Of a stretch of 64,000 nt of DNA, positions 20,645-30,618 are shown piece after piece (the stretch's first letter is position 1; each line of letters opens with the position of its first letter). Below the pieces are notes generated by a model. That model was given only the letters and a program-made list of their open reading frames with translations. It did no database searches and had not been told where the DNA came from. A program made the position numbers and the translations under genes. The stretch comes from Teredinibacter purpureus (GTDB taxonomy: Bacteria > Pseudomonadota > Gammaproteobacteria > Pseudomonadales > Cellvibrionaceae): positions 3,055,501 through 3,119,500 of the forward strand of contig NZ_CP060092.1 of the NCBI RefSeq assembly GCF_014217335.1, written 5' to 3'.

Positions 20645-21454
20645 GTGAATAGAATTACAGTACGCCTGTCTGCCTGTAAAGCAGAAGGGAAAAAAGCGCT
20701 GGTTAGTTATATCGTTCACGGTGACCCTGTTGCTGATGCAACGTTACCCGCTATGCATGCTCTAGTTAAAAGTGGTACCGATATTATCGAGTTGGGTGTG
20801 CCTTTTTCCGACCCTATGGCTGAGGGGCCGGTGATACAGAAAGGGCATGAGCGAGCACTGGCCAATGGCGCTAGCCTTACCAGCGCCATCAAGTTAGTGA
20901 GAGAATTTCGTAGCACAAACAGTGATACACCGGTTGTGCTTATGGGTTACGCCAATCCAATCGAGCGCATGGGTTATAGCGTGTTAGCAAAAACCGCATC
21001 TGAAGCCGGAGTTGATGGCGTATTGACGGTTGACTTGCCTCCAGAAGAGGCGGGCCCATTCACTGAAGAGCTCAAATCTGTGGGTATGGAGAATATATTC
21101 CTCATTGCCCCTACTACTACCGAAAAACGTGTTCAGCAAATTACGAGTCTTGCCGGTGGTTTTATTTATTACGTGTCATTAAAAGGCGTAACTGGTGCAG
21201 GCCATTTAGACATTCAGTCAGTTGAAGATAAATTGCAATTGATACGAACCCATACTAAGTTGCCCGTGTTAGTGGGGTTTGGGATAAAAGATAAAATAAC
21301 GGCCAAAGCTATTGGTGCAGTTGCAGATGGCGTTGTTGTAGGCAGCGTTTATGTAGAGGCTATGGGAGGAGCCTCACAACAGAGTGTCAGTGAGATATGC
21401 GATACTCTTTCAGCAATTGTTCAACCCATTCGTCAAGGATTGGACGAGCTATAA
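20645..21454 (+). CDS. trpA: tryptophan synthase alpha subunit
   Basis: A 269-residue TIM-barrel subunit that cleaves indole-3-glycerol phosphate to indole. The catalytic Glu49 is present in IIELGVPFSDP. The second catalytic acid, Asp60 in the enterobacterial enzyme (LADGP), is here glutamate (MAEGP), keeping the charge but lengthening the side chain; I cannot tell how common this is in relatives. Phosphate-binding loops near the C-terminus (GFGIKDK, VVGSV) are normal. GTG start with GAGCGAGGAG upstream. accD follows after 19 bases. Confidence 0.95.
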   Translation: MNRITVRLSACKAEGKKALVSYIVHGDPVADATLPAMHALVKSGTDIIELGVPFSDPMAEGPVIQKGHERALANGASLTSAIKLVREFRSTNSDTPVVLMGYANPIERMGYSVLAKTASEAGVDGVLTVDLPPEEAGPFTEELKSVGMENIFLIAPTTTEKRVQQITSLAGGFIYYVSLKGVTGAGHLDIQSVEDKLQLIRTHTKLPVLVGFGIKDKITAKAIGAVADGVVVGSVYVEAMGGASQQSVSEICDTLSAIVQPIRQGLDEL

Positions 21455-21473
21455 CCTTTGAGAATTTTGAGTT

Positions 21474-22337
21474 ATGAGTTGGCTAGAAAAAATTGTATCG
21501 TCAAGTGTTCGTTCTTCTGCTTCGCGTAGTGCTAGTAAAGTACCAGAAGGGTTGTGGAAAAAGTGTACAAAATGTTCCGCTGTTTTGTACCGTCCCGAAC
21601 TGGAAAAAAACCTAGACGTATGTCCTAAATGTGATCATCACATGCGCATAGGTGCACGTCGTCGGTTGGATATTTTTTTAGATGAAGAGGGTAGGGAGGA
21701 ACTCGCGACAGAGGTGTTACCTGTCGATAGGTTAAAGTTTAAAGATGTTAAAAAATACCGTGATCGTTTGACGACGGCTCAGAAGAATACGGGTGAAAAA
21801 GATGCGCTCGTGGCGATGAAGGGCACGTTAACGTCTATGCCAGTGGTTGCTAGCGCTTTTGAATTCGCGTTTCATGGCGGTTCTATGGGCTATGCTGTTG
21901 GTGAAAAATTCACTCGGGCTGCGCAGGTTGCATTAGAAGAGCGTATTCCTTACATTTGTTTTTCTGCAACGGGTGGTGCACGCATGCAGGAAGCCTTAAT
22001 TTCTCTTATGCAAATGGCAAAAACCAGCGCTGTGATCGAGAAGTTAAAGATGGAGGGTATTCCCTTTATTTCAGTTATGACCGATCCGGTTTATGGTGGG
22101 GTATCGGCTAGCTTAGCGTTGTTAGGAGACATAAATGCAGCTGAGCCCGGAGCGAGAGCGGGCTTTGCAGGCCCTGCTATTATCGAGCAAACTATTCGTC
22201 AGAAATTACCGAAAGGTTTTCAGCGGAGCGAATTTTTGTTAGAGCACGGCGCGATAGATATGATTTTACATCGTAATCAAATGCGCGATCGCTTAGGCTC
22301 CATTCTGGCTAAATTGACACATCAGTCAGCGTGTTAA
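21474..22337 (+). CDS. accD: acetyl-CoA carboxylase carboxyltransferase beta subunit
   Basis: A 287-residue AccD. The N-terminal zinc ribbon has Cys31, Cys34, Cys50 and Cys53 (CTKC and CPKC), followed by the carboxyltransferase crotonase-like domain with [22 protein letters not shown] and the glycine-rich [14 protein letters not shown] region. With AccA it transfers carboxyl from biotin to acetyl-CoA to make malonyl-CoA for fatty acid synthesis. ATG start 19 bases after trpA. The trpF-trpB-trpA-accD-folC order suggests one long operon. Confidence 0.97.
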   Translation: MSWLEKIVSSSVRSSASRSASKVPEGLWKKCTKCSAVLYRPELEKNLDVCPKCDHHMRIGARRRLDIFLDEEGREELATEVLPVDRLKFKDVKKYRDRLTTAQKNTGEKDALVAMKGTLTSMPVVASAFEFAFHGGSMGYAVGEKFTRAAQVALEERIPYICFSATGGARMQEALISLMQMAKTSAVIEKLKMEGIPFISVMTDPVYGGVSASLALLGDINAAEPGARAGFAGPAIIEQTIRQKLPKGFQRSEFLLEHGAIDMILHRNQMRDRLGSILAKLTHQSAC

Positions 22338-22383
22338 CGTGGGCCGAGATCTTGTCCAATTGACCGTAACAATGTGATTCTGT

Positions 22384-23712
22384 GTGAATTCACAATCTCA
22401 GCATAATCCAGATTCTGTACCACGTTATTCAACCCTAGCGGATTGGCTAGCGTGGATGGAGTCTTTGCATCCCTCGGAAATTGATTTAGGATTGGTTCGA
22501 ATCTCTGACGTAGCCAAGCGGCTCGGTTTTGCTTCGTTAGTGGGAGAGGGGCCGCGTACGGGCAACGGGCTAAAAATAGTCACGGTTGCGGGTACTAACG
22601 GCAAAGGGTCCTGCGTTTTTGCCATGGAGTCGTTACTTCGTGCAGAAAATAAAACCGTTGGTAGTTTTTGTTCTCCGCATTTTCTTTATTACAATGAAAG
22701 AATAAAGGTGAACGGCGTAGCCGTAGCCGATGACGTAATATGTTCAGCGTTTTCTGCGATAGATAAAGCTAGGCAAGATACAAGTTTGACCTATTTTGAA
22801 TTTGGCGCTCTAGCGGCGATATTAATCTTCTGGGAATCTAACCTGGATTATTGGCTGCTAGAAGTCGGGCTTGGTGGGCGTTTAGATGCGGTTAATATTC
22901 TAACGCCGGATATTGCAGTCGTGACATCAATTGCCTTAGATCATGAAAAATGGTTGGGGAATACCAGAGAGGCGATTGCGTTAGAAAAAGCGGGAATATT
23001 ACGAGAGGGGATTCCGTTTGTTTGTTCGGAGCTAGACGCTCCACGCTCCTTGCTTGATCGAGCTAAGCATTACAACGTGCGTCTGTTCCAATTGGGTGAT
23101 CATTTCAGGGTTTCGAAAAACCACCATACTTCTATCGAGTTGTATGTGAGTGGTAACAGTGAGCCTATAACTGTCGAAGAGCCGCTTTTACCACTTCCAA
23201 GTATGGCGGCCGCATGCCAAGTGGTAGGGCTGCTGGGTTACCCATTAACGGATAGTGCTGGGCAATGTCTTTCTGGTCTCACGCTGACCGGGCGTTTTAG
23301 TCGTCACGCGCGGGCGGCGGGTAAAGGGTTGATTCTTGATGTTGCTCATAACCCAGCCGCAACGACCCTACTATCGGCTCGCTTAAACCAATATTTTGGC
23401 AGAGAACGGTTGGACGCGGTTGTGTCTATAATGGATGATAAAGATATTGAAGGTGCTTTTCGGCCGTTAATAGAGAGTATCGAGCGGTGGTATATCGCCG
23501 CGTTACCGGATAATCCAAGAGCTGCTGAGCCAGAACAGATTCAGGCAATACTGTTACAGTTGGGTGTTTCACGGGAAAGTATTACACTTTCTTCGTGTGT
23601 CTGTGCAGCGATCGAAATGGCCGATGAAAATGAAAAAGCAGGCGAACTATTAGTGTTTGGGTCATTTTTTACGGTAGCCAATGCTTTGGCATTTATTGAA
23701 AGAGGCAAATAG
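22384..23712 (+). CDS. folC: folylpolyglutamate synthase / dihydrofolate synthase
   Basis: A 442-residue Mur-ligase-family enzyme that adds glutamate to dihydropteroate and folates. The P-loop is TNGKGS at residues 71-76, followed by the family segments SPHFLYYNERIKVNG, YFEFGALAAILIFW, DHEKWLGNTREAIALEKAGI and DVAHNPAA. GTG start; a second GTG lies two bases upstream in another frame. Its stop shares one base with the start of the SPOR gene. It uses products of the folate pathway begun by folE elsewhere in this window. Confidence 0.95.
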   Translation: MNSQSQHNPDSVPRYSTLADWLAWMESLHPSEIDLGLVRISDVAKRLGFASLVGEGPRTGNGLKIVTVAGTNGKGSCVFAMESLLRAENKTVGSFCSPHFLYYNERIKVNGVAVADDVICSAFSAIDKARQDTSLTYFEFGALAAILIFWESNLDYWLLEVGLGGRLDAVNILTPDIAVVTSIALDHEKWLGNTREAIALEKAGILREGIPFVCSELDAPRSLLDRAKHYNVRLFQLGDHFRVSKNHHTSIELYVSGNSEPITVEEPLLPLPSMAAACQVVGLLGYPLTDSAGQCLSGLTLTGRFSRHARAAGKGLILDVAHNPAATTLLSARLNQYFGRERLDAVVSIMDDKDIEGAFRPLIESIERWYIAALPDNPRAAEPEQIQAILLQLGVSRESITLSSCVCAAIEMADENEKAGELLVFGSFFTVANALAFIERGK

Positions 23713-24230
23713 TGGACGACGGACTCAAGCAGCGAATAGTGGGGGCCTTTGTGCTCGTGGCTATTGGTGTAGTGTTTATTCCTGTGGTATTTGATCGAGA
23801 ACGAATTGAGGTACTTAATCGTAAGACTCAAATTCCCCCCGCGCCTCATATCGAGCCTATTTCTATTCCTGCTCCGATTCAGCCCATTGCTATCGAGAAA
23901 CTCAGCCCTCCACCGACAGCCTACATACCCAATGATCGAAGTATTCAGCCTGACACTATTGAAACAAAAGTACTGGATGATAAAGGAACGCCGAACGGTT
24001 GGCTGCTTCAGCTGGCCAGTTATCGTTTTTCTGAGCATGCAACGGTTAAGCGCGATGAGCTGATTGAGTTAGGGTATTCTGCTTATGTGCGTTCTGTGCA
24101 AACAGAGCAAGGAAAAATGACGCGGTTGTTTGTAGGGCCAAACCTAGATAAGCAAAAAGTAGTGGAAATACAAAAACAATTGAATTCTCGTTTAGGTGTT
24201 GATTCTATATTGTTGCGGTTTGAACCTTAG
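23712..24230 (+). CDS. SPOR-domain cell-division protein, DedD-like
   Basis: A 172-residue bitopic protein: a short cytoplasmic tail, one membrane helix (about 8-24, VGAFVLVAIGVVFIPVVF), a proline-rich periplasmic linker, and a C-terminal SPOR domain (about 92-172, GWLLQLASYRFSEHATVKRDEL ... TRLFVGPNLDKQ). SPOR domains bind denuded septal peptidoglycan, and DedD helps constriction in E. coli. GTG start overlapping the folC stop by one base. In relatives cvpA and purF follow at once; here two reverse-strand genes intervene. Confidence 0.88.
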   Translation: MDDGLKQRIVGAFVLVAIGVVFIPVVFDRERIEVLNRKTQIPPAPHIEPISIPAPIQPIAIEKLSPPPTAYIPNDRSIQPDTIETKVLDDKGTPNGWLLQLASYRFSEHATVKRDELIELGYSAYVRSVQTEQGKMTRLFVGPNLDKQKVVEIQKQLNSRLGVDSILLRFEP

Positions 24231-24254
24231 TTTTCTACTGAGTGTAACAGCGTA

Positions 24255-25259
24255 TTAGCATAAGTGTTGATCGGTGTGTTTTTTACGTTTACTGATTTTA
24301 TGTAGTAGAACTAAGAGTGATATAGAAAGTACCACGAGTGAAATATAGTAGCCGCTTCTTTGGAATTCAAACGGTATGAGTATTACCGTCGATACCACCT
24401 CAATACTAACGATAACACCAATAAAGACGATCAAAAAACGATTGGTTACGCGGCGACAAAACATAGCCCCTAATGGTGCGCCAATCATGACAACCGGTGC
24501 GGCAAGTAGCCACAACTGTTTTATTTGAGGTGTTATATCATTGAATACAAGCCACTGGAAAAGTGTGCCAAATACTGATGTGATGGCCATAATTACCACT
24601 GATATTTGCGTCGCAAGTTTCAGTTCTAAACGAAAATAAAATGCAAGTAAGCAAAAAGCGACTAAGTCTGCACCAGAACCGAGTAAACCCGATAGAATCC
24701 CGCCTAAAAAACCCGCTTTAACTATTAAATTCTTATCGATTAGACTGAGCACACCGAGATCGGTGTAATGGTCCTTTTTGTTTGAAAAGGCCCACAGGTA
24801 CACCAGCATAAATACGAATAAAAATAAGGTGAACCCAATACGCAGATCATTGCCTACTATCAGTGTATCTAAAAAACCCAGCGACAATAATAGCCCGAGT
24901 ACTGTGCTAGGTATAAAAAAGCTAAAAAAAGCAATGGGTAAGTTGCGAACACGTATTAGGATATAAAGGCTTGCTGAGGTCATGCCAATGCTTTGGATGG
25001 CCAGAGAAAATGTTTTGGCGGTGTCTGCGCTTGCGCCTAACACTTTTGTTAACCCGGGAAATGCAACGGCGCCCCCTCCAAGAAAAGTAGAGCCTGCCAC
25101 AAATGAACCAAGGGACATTATGGGCGCAATTAAATTGTCTGGCGCAACCCAAGCATGATGATATTGCTCCCCAAAGACGCTAAAAAACACTGCTAAGGCT
25201 ACAATAAATAGTGCGGCAACGACAAACTTGCTATTAGAAAGAGGGAGGGCGTTAAACAT
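24255..25259 (-). CDS. TauE/SafE-family membrane permease
   Basis: A 334-residue membrane protein with about eight to nine predicted helices, of the TauE/SafE (sulfite exporter) family: the glycine-rich SFVAGSTFLGGGAVAFPGL in the first repeat and GGILSGLLGSGADLVAFCLLAF in the second are the duplicated half-repeats. Family members move organosulfur anions, sulfite or sulfoacetate; the substrate here is unknown. It is convergent with the SPOR gene (24 bases apart) and lies downstream of a receiver-TPR gene on the same strand, so both may be co-transcribed. Together they interrupt a conserved gene order. Confidence 0.85.
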   Translation of the reverse strand: MFNALPLSNSKFVVAALFIVALAVFFSVFGEQYHHAWVAPDNLIAPIMSLGSFVAGSTFLGGGAVAFPGLTKVLGASADTAKTFSLAIQSIGMTSASLYILIRVRNLPIAFFSFFIPSTVLGLLLSLGFLDTLIVGNDLRIGFTLFLFVFMLVYLWAFSNKKDHYTDLGVLSLIDKNLIVKAGFLGGILSGLLGSGADLVAFCLLAFYFRLELKLATQISVVIMAITSVFGTLFQWLVFNDITPQIKQLWLLAAPVVMIGAPLGAMFCRRVTNRFLIVFIGVIVSIEVVSTVILIPFEFQRSGYYISLVVLSISLLVLLHKISKRKKHTDQHLC

Positions 25260-25336
25260 AGGTTAGACAGCTCATAATGACGCGCTATCATACCTGAAAT
25301 GCCATTAAGCAATATAGCTCCAATTAAGGTGTAGTT

Positions 25337-26992
25337 TTAGTGATTTACGCCTACCTTTATTTTCTTGAATTGCTTGGTCAAGTAGGTATAACGATCGGCG
25401 TAGCCCGAGTTAGTATCAATTTTACCAATACGTTGGAAACTATGGCTGATAAGTTCTATATCGGCCTCGTTCAGCGGGCTGCTTTTATGTTTGCTAATGA
25501 TGGTTTGGACCATATTCAGGTTTAAGCCAATATGATTGGGAAGCTCGTGTAGTACATTGTTAAAGGCGGCAATGGCTTTGTCGTATTGTTTTTCCTGGTA
25601 GCATTGAATACCGTCGCGGTTAAGCTTGGCTGCGAGTTGAACCCCTTCTCGCGTTAAAGGTTCGCGTAGCAATTTGTCGAGCCTTATCGCAATCTCTGGA
25701 TCATTGTTAATGCGTGCGACTTCTTGTAATAGTTGCTCTCCTTTGTCGTACTCACCAATCTCCATGAAGGCTCTTGCGCACTCGATACACAGTTCGGCTG
25801 AGGTGTTTTGGACAGCACTAAAGCGCATTTCAGTGTATGCCTGCAGGGCTTCGTTTTTGGCGTTCTCTGCCATAGCGTCATTTTTTTGCACGTGATGCAA
25901 ATCGGCTTCAACCAATTTCCGTCTCATTTTTACAATAGGCTGTGTGCTAAAACGCTTATCGACGGCTTTAAGTGTTTCCATCGCTTCGGAGGCGAGTTCT
26001 TCCATATCGGTTAGGTTCTCTCTGCTCAGGTTAGTTAGCCCTTGCGCAAGATGCAGGTAATCTTCGGCTTGTTCGTGGCAGGAGTTTCGGCTTTGCTTTA
26101 GTGCCGTTCTATAGGCGTGAACAGAAGCCATTTCATCGCCGGCTTCTCTGCTAATTCGGCCCATCTCTCGCTGCCGATTAGTCGATCTGGGTGAGATACT
26201 GACAGCGTTATGCAATGCTTGTTGTGCTTGAGCAGGGTTGTTTTGGTATTCGTATACTTTTGCCAGTAAATCGTGAGCTTCAACGCATCGAGGGTTGTCT
26301 AGAATTAATTGATTTAGCAAGCTTTCTGCGATGTCTAATTGCTTTAAGCCTATATGGGCTCGAGCGGCGCCAGTTGTCATCCATATGGGGTGTCGTCCAT
26401 CTAGAGGTTCTGAGTGTAGATCTAACGCATTTTGATATTCGCGCTGCTGCAAGAAAAGCTCTCCCAGCATTTTTTTAGCGTCGTTTGCGTAACGATTTTG
26501 TTGAGCGAGTAATTTTTTGCAGGCGGCGATTGCCGCTTTTGTGTTTTTTGCATCAAGCGCCTTCTTTGCGTTGAGAAGTGCTTCGTTTTTTAGCAGGGCT
26601 TGGTCTAAGCGTGGGCGAAGCCCATCTCGGTTTATTGGCTTGCCTAAATAGTCGTCTGGCTGGTACTCCAGTGCATGCAGCACGTAGTGGCTAGCACTTT
26701 CTGCTGTAATCATTATGTAAAGGGCTGTATTCCTTAATAAGCCGTGGAATCGCAATTCTTCGAGAAGTTGCTGTCCGTTTTTGCCCGTGCCTAAATTGTA
26801 ATCAGAAAGAACAATATCGTATTGATGTTTCTGACAGAGGTCGATCGCTTCTTCTGCATTACCAGCGGTATCAATATTGCTCGATCCAAAATCAACTAGT
26901 ATCCGTTTTAAGCTGGCTCGAATATCGGGGACATCATCGACCACCAAGCATCGCTTTTGGCTATAGGTTTTAATAATGTCGATTTGTTTCAT
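25337..26992 (-). CDS. receiver-domain protein with TPR repeats (orphan)
   Basis: A 551-residue protein. The N-terminal CheY-like receiver (about 13-135) has the acidic pocket VVDD (residues 18-20), phospho-acceptor Asp64 in LSDYNLG, a Thr/Ser switch in MITAES and the lysine in LGKPIN. The rest is helical TPR-type solenoid (for example NRDGIQCYQEKQYDKAIAAFNNVL near the C-terminus). There is no DNA-binding, GGDEF or EAL output, so output is probably protein-protein contact. It is paralogous to the protein encoded at 58421-60037: the SDYNLG, EPDDYL-KPI and C-terminal NRxGI...NxVQ segments align. No kinase gene is adjacent. Confidence 0.9.
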   Translation of the reverse strand: MKQIDIIKTYSQKRCLVVDDVPDIRASLKRILVDFGSSNIDTAGNAEEAIDLCQKHQYDIVLSDYNLGTGKNGQQLLEELRFHGLLRNTALYIMITAESASHYVLHALEYQPDDYLGKPINRDGLRPRLDQALLKNEALLNAKKALDAKNTKAAIAACKKLLAQQNRYANDAKKMLGELFLQQREYQNALDLHSEPLDGRHPIWMTTGAARAHIGLKQLDIAESLLNQLILDNPRCVEAHDLLAKVYEYQNNPAQAQQALHNAVSISPRSTNRQREMGRISREAGDEMASVHAYRTALKQSRNSCHEQAEDYLHLAQGLTNLSRENLTDMEELASEAMETLKAVDKRFSTQPIVKMRRKLVEADLHHVQKNDAMAENAKNEALQAYTEMRFSAVQNTSAELCIECARAFMEIGEYDKGEQLLQEVARINNDPEIAIRLDKLLREPLTREGVQLAAKLNRDGIQCYQEKQYDKAIAAFNNVLHELPNHIGLNLNMVQTIISKHKSSPLNEADIELISHSFQRIGKIDTNSGYADRYTYLTKQFKKIKVGVNH

Positions 26993-27220
26993 GGGGTTGC
27001 GGGTATTTTGGTCGGTTTTAAATGGCGGTGGGGCTGATGATTAATTTCACCACCGTGCGGTTAAATTGAGGTTGTATTCATAGCAAGTGTAGCGCAATAA
27101 CGGTTGCACACCCTCTAGCGGCATAAAAAGCTTAAGAGTTATTCCTTCTAATGTTTCGGAATGATGACCGGCTCTGATAGAATTGCGCCTTCTCTTCAAA
27201 ACAACTGGATTAAAGCGCCG

Positions 27221-27721
27221 ATGAACTGGGCCGACTGGGCAATTGTTGCAATAATGGCGGTTTCCAGCCTTATCAGCTTAAAGAGAGGCTTCGTTAAAGA
27301 GGCCTTGTCAATGGCTAACTGGGTGCTAGCCTTTGTCGTCGCCATGACTTTTGGTGATCAGTTGTCTTCTCTTCTTGTCAATCAAATTGAAACGCCTTCT
27401 GTACGCGATATGGCCGCGTTCGGGGTGCTGTTTGCAGCTACACTCATAGTCGGTGCAATGGTGAACTATTTGATTGGCGAGCTGGTTCGAATGACCGGCC
27501 TATCAGGTACGGATAGGCTTTTCGGTATGATTTTTGGCATGGTTCGCGGTTTTATCGTTGTCATGGCCATCTTATTATTGATACCCGGAATAATCCCCAT
27601 CGACAAGGATGTATGGTGGAGCGAGTCAATATTGATTCCGCATTTAATGGAGTTTGATGATTGGTGCCGTACAGTAGCGCAAGAATTTACGTCCGCAGTG
27701 GGCGGCTTGCTGAACGGCTAA
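27221..27721 (+). CDS. cvpA: CvpA family membrane protein
   Basis: A 166-residue inner-membrane protein with four predicted helices (MNWADWAIVAIMAVSSLISL, then RGFVKEALSMANWVLAF, and two later). E. coli CvpA is needed for colicin V production and is co-transcribed with purF; its molecular role is not settled. The ATG at 27221 gives the family N-terminus and length. In-frame ATG codons at 27161 and 27164 would add about 20 polar residues and have no better ribosome binding site. purF follows after 32 bases, as in most gammaproteobacteria. Confidence 0.88.
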   Translation: MNWADWAIVAIMAVSSLISLKRGFVKEALSMANWVLAFVVAMTFGDQLSSLLVNQIETPSVRDMAAFGVLFAATLIVGAMVNYLIGELVRMTGLSGTDRLFGMIFGMVRGFIVVMAILLLIPGIIPIDKDVWWSESILIPHLMEFDDWCRTVAQEFTSAVGGLLNG

Positions 27722-27753
27722 TTTGACATAGTGTTATTTATTGAGACAGATTT

Positions 27754-29268
27754 ATGTGCGGTATAGTGGGGATTGTTGGCAAGAGTGATGTAAACCTTGG
27801 TTTATACGATGCACTCACCATGCTTCAACATCGGGGGCAAGACGCAGCAGGCATAATGACCTGTAATCAAGGTAAGTTTGCGCAGCAAAAGGCGGTAGGT
27901 CTAGTAAAAGACGTATTTCGTACGCGCCATATGCAACGCTTAATCGGAAATATGGGAATTGGCCATGTCCGTTATCCCACCGCCGGAAGTTCCGGCCCTG
28001 CATTGGCACAGCCGTTTTACGTCAATTCGCCATACGGCATTGCGTTAGCTCACAATGGTAATTTAACCAATACGGAGGAGTTACGTGAAAACCTGTTTAA
28101 AGCTGATTTGCGTCATGTGAATACAGACTCTGATTCAGAAGTTCTGTTGAACGTCTTTGCACACGAATTGCAGTTGCAGGGAAAGATGAAACCGGGTGCA
28201 GAGGATGTTTTTCGCGCAGTTGAAGGCGTACATAAACGCGTGCAGGGTGGTTATGCGGTCGTGGGAATGATCGCAAATTACGGTGTACTTGCTTTTCGAG
28301 ACCCCAATGGTATTCGTCCTCTGGTATACGGTTATCGCGATACTGATGCGGGTCGGGCATATATGATAGCGTCGGAAAGTGTGGCGCTTGATGTACTGGG
28401 TTATACGTTAGTGCGTGATGTTGCTCCAGGCGAATGTATCTACATCACCACTGACGGCGAGTTGTTTACTCACCAATGTGTTAAAAACCCTGGCTATAGC
28501 CCCTGTATTTTCGAACATGTGTATTTCGCCCGTCCAGATTCCATAATGGATGGTGTATCGGTCTACAAAGCACGATTGCGGCAAGGCGAAAAGTTAGCCG
28601 ATAAAATTCTACGTGAACGTCCTAATCACGATATTGATGTGGTCATTCCTATACCCGACAGCAGTCGTGTTGCTGGACAAGCCATGGCCCAGACGTTGGG
28701 TGTGAAATTTAGAGAAGGTTTAGTAAAAAATCGTTATATCGGACGAACTTTCATTATGCCTGGCCAGCAAATGCGGCGTAAATCTGTTCGTCAAAAATTG
28801 AATGTTATCGACTTAGAGTTTCGCGATAAAAATGTAATGCTGGTCGACGATTCGATCGTTCGGGGCACGACATGCCAGCAAATCATTCAGATGGCACGTG
28901 ATGCGGGTGCGGCAAAAGTGTATTTCGCGTCGGCAGCGCCGGCAGTAATGTATCCGAATGTTTATGGCATTGATATGCCGACGGCAAATGAGTTGATTGC
29001 TCACGGCCGTACTGAGAGTGAAGTCTGTGAAGAAATCGGCGCAGACTGGCTAATTTATCAAGATATTGAAGATTTAATCGCCGCCTCAAGGGAAGGTAAT
29101 TCAGAAATCCCTGAATTTGATTGCGCCGTATTTAATGGCCACTATGTCACCGGCGATGTAAATGAAGAATACCTTAATAAACTAGAGCAAGCGCGAAACG
29201 ATAAAATAAAATCTGGCCGTGTTTCCCGAGGGGATAATGCCATGGTCGGTATGCATAACGATGATTAG
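27754..29268 (+). CDS. purF: amidophosphoribosyltransferase
   Basis: A 504-residue enzyme catalysing the first committed step of purine synthesis, making phosphoribosylamine from PRPP and glutamine. The N-terminal nucleophile is Cys2 in MCGIVGIVG, the glutaminase domain continues with [10 protein letters not shown] and [11 protein letters not shown], and the phosphoribosyltransferase domain has the PRPP motif [13 protein letters not shown]. Length equals that of E. coli PurF. Forms a pair with cvpA just upstream. Confidence 0.97.
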   Translation: MCGIVGIVGKSDVNLGLYDALTMLQHRGQDAAGIMTCNQGKFAQQKAVGLVKDVFRTRHMQRLIGNMGIGHVRYPTAGSSGPALAQPFYVNSPYGIALAHNGNLTNTEELRENLFKADLRHVNTDSDSEVLLNVFAHELQLQGKMKPGAEDVFRAVEGVHKRVQGGYAVVGMIANYGVLAFRDPNGIRPLVYGYRDTDAGRAYMIASESVALDVLGYTLVRDVAPGECIYITTDGELFTHQCVKNPGYSPCIFEHVYFARPDSIMDGVSVYKARLRQGEKLADKILRERPNHDIDVVIPIPDSSRVAGQAMAQTLGVKFREGLVKNRYIGRTFIMPGQQMRRKSVRQKLNVIDLEFRDKNVMLVDDSIVRGTTCQQIIQMARDAGAAKVYFASAAPAVMYPNVYGIDMPTANELIAHGRTESEVCEEIGADWLIYQDIEDLIAASREGNSEIPEFDCAVFNGHYVTGDVNEEYLNKLEQARNDKIKSGRVSRGDNAMVGMHNDD

Positions 29269-29397
29269 CATCGCCTGTGTATAGGCCACTTTTTCGTCAC
29301 TGTTCAAGTTAGCCCGTAAATTGCCTAACTATAGCGACCTGATGCAACAGCTTAACTTGTTACAATTGGATCAGACTATTACCGTTGAGATTTTATT

Positions 29398-30603
29398 ATG
29401 ACTGACACGCCAGCCTCCGAATTGGATTTTCTAGTGGGTGCAGAGCTTGATACCCTGGCTGTGAGAGCCGGTCAAGTTCGCACGGCTGAAGGCGAGCATG
29501 GAGACCCGATATTTTTAACCTCCAGTTATGTATTCGACTCGGCAGAACAAGCTGCAGCCCGTTTCTCTGGTGAACAGCCAGGGAATGTTTATTCTCGCTA
29601 CACTAACCCAACCGTACGCACATTTGAACAACGAATAGCGGCGCTCGAAGGTGCCGAGGCGGGTGTAGCAACGGCATCAGGAATGGCGGCTATTTTAAGC
29701 ACCTGCATGGCACTCCTATCGTCGGGCGATCATATTGTTTGTTCGCGCAGTGTTTTTGGTACAACTACCGTTCTATTTACGAAATATTTACAAAAATTTG
29801 GTGTCAATGTTGAACTCGTGACGTTAACCGATTTGGATGAATGGCAATCGGCTATTACGCCGAACACACGGTTGTTGTTTGCCGAAACGCCGTCGAACCC
29901 TCTTGGTGATGTTGCCGATATCGGTGCCTTGTCCGTATTGGCGAAAAGCCGTAATTGCTTGCTTATTGTTGACAACTGTTTTTGTACTCCCGCATTACAA
30001 CAGCCCATAGCCTTGGGGGCCGATATCGTTATTCACTCGGCGACAAAGTATTTAGATGGTCAGGGACGATGCATGGGTGGCGCCGTTGTTGGCCGCAAAG
30101 AACACATGGATGAAGTTCTTGGGTTCCTTCGTACCTGCGGTCCAACAATGAGCCCCTTTAATGCTTGGGTATTTTTGAAAGGTTTAGAAACTCTACGCTT
30201 ACGCATGGAGGCACATTCTGCCAGCGCATTGACTCTGGCTATTTGGTTAGACGCGCATCCAGGTGTAGACACTGTATTTTATGGTGGTTTACCAAGCCAT
30301 CCCAGCCATGCGCTGGCGAAAAAACAACAAAGAGCGTTTGGTGGTGTTCTCTCCTTTAAAGTAAAGGGCGGGCGTGAAGAGGCGTGGCGGGTTATTGATG
30401 CTACGCGTATTATGTCCCTCACTGCCAATTTGGGCGACGCTAAAACAACCATCGTACACCCTGCAACCACAACACATAGTCGGCTTTCTGATGCTGACAA
30501 AGTCTCCGCAGGTATTAGTGAAAACTTAATTCGTGTTGCGGTGGGTTTAGAATCGATAGACGATCTAAAGAAAGATCTCGATCGAGGTTTGAGTGCACTA
30601 TAG
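29398..30603 (+). CDS. metZ: O-succinylhomoserine sulfhydrylase
   Basis: A 401-residue Cys/Met-metabolism PLP enzyme. The PLP lysine is residue 217 in HSATKYLDGQGR; YSRYTNPTVRTFEQRIAALEG and AETPSNPLGDVADI are family signatures. MetZ makes homocysteine directly from O-succinylhomoserine and sulfide; assignment over MetB or MetC rests on the conserved purF-metZ position and on segments such as GRCMGGAVVG and FLRTCGPTMSPFNAWVFLKGLETL typical of pseudomonad MetZ. The upstream gap of 129 bases should hold its promoter. The next gene follows after 15 bases. Confidence 0.92.
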   Translation: MTDTPASELDFLVGAELDTLAVRAGQVRTAEGEHGDPIFLTSSYVFDSAEQAAARFSGEQPGNVYSRYTNPTVRTFEQRIAALEGAEAGVATASGMAAILSTCMALLSSGDHIVCSRSVFGTTTVLFTKYLQKFGVNVELVTLTDLDEWQSAITPNTRLLFAETPSNPLGDVADIGALSVLAKSRNCLLIVDNCFCTPALQQPIALGADIVIHSATKYLDGQGRCMGGAVVGRKEHMDEVLGFLRTCGPTMSPFNAWVFLKGLETLRLRMEAHSASALTLAIWLDAHPGVDTVFYGGLPSHPSHALAKKQQRAFGGVLSFKVKGGREEAWRVIDATRIMSLTANLGDAKTTIVHPATTTHSRLSDADKVSAGISENLIRVAVGLESIDDLKKDLDRGLSAL

Positions 30604-30618
30604 GGCCTAAATATTTAG

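Noticed and set aside
23541..24038. Antisense frame of 165 codons spanning folC and the SPOR gene
   Set aside because: It crosses two real genes on the other strand and has no ribosome binding site or family motif.
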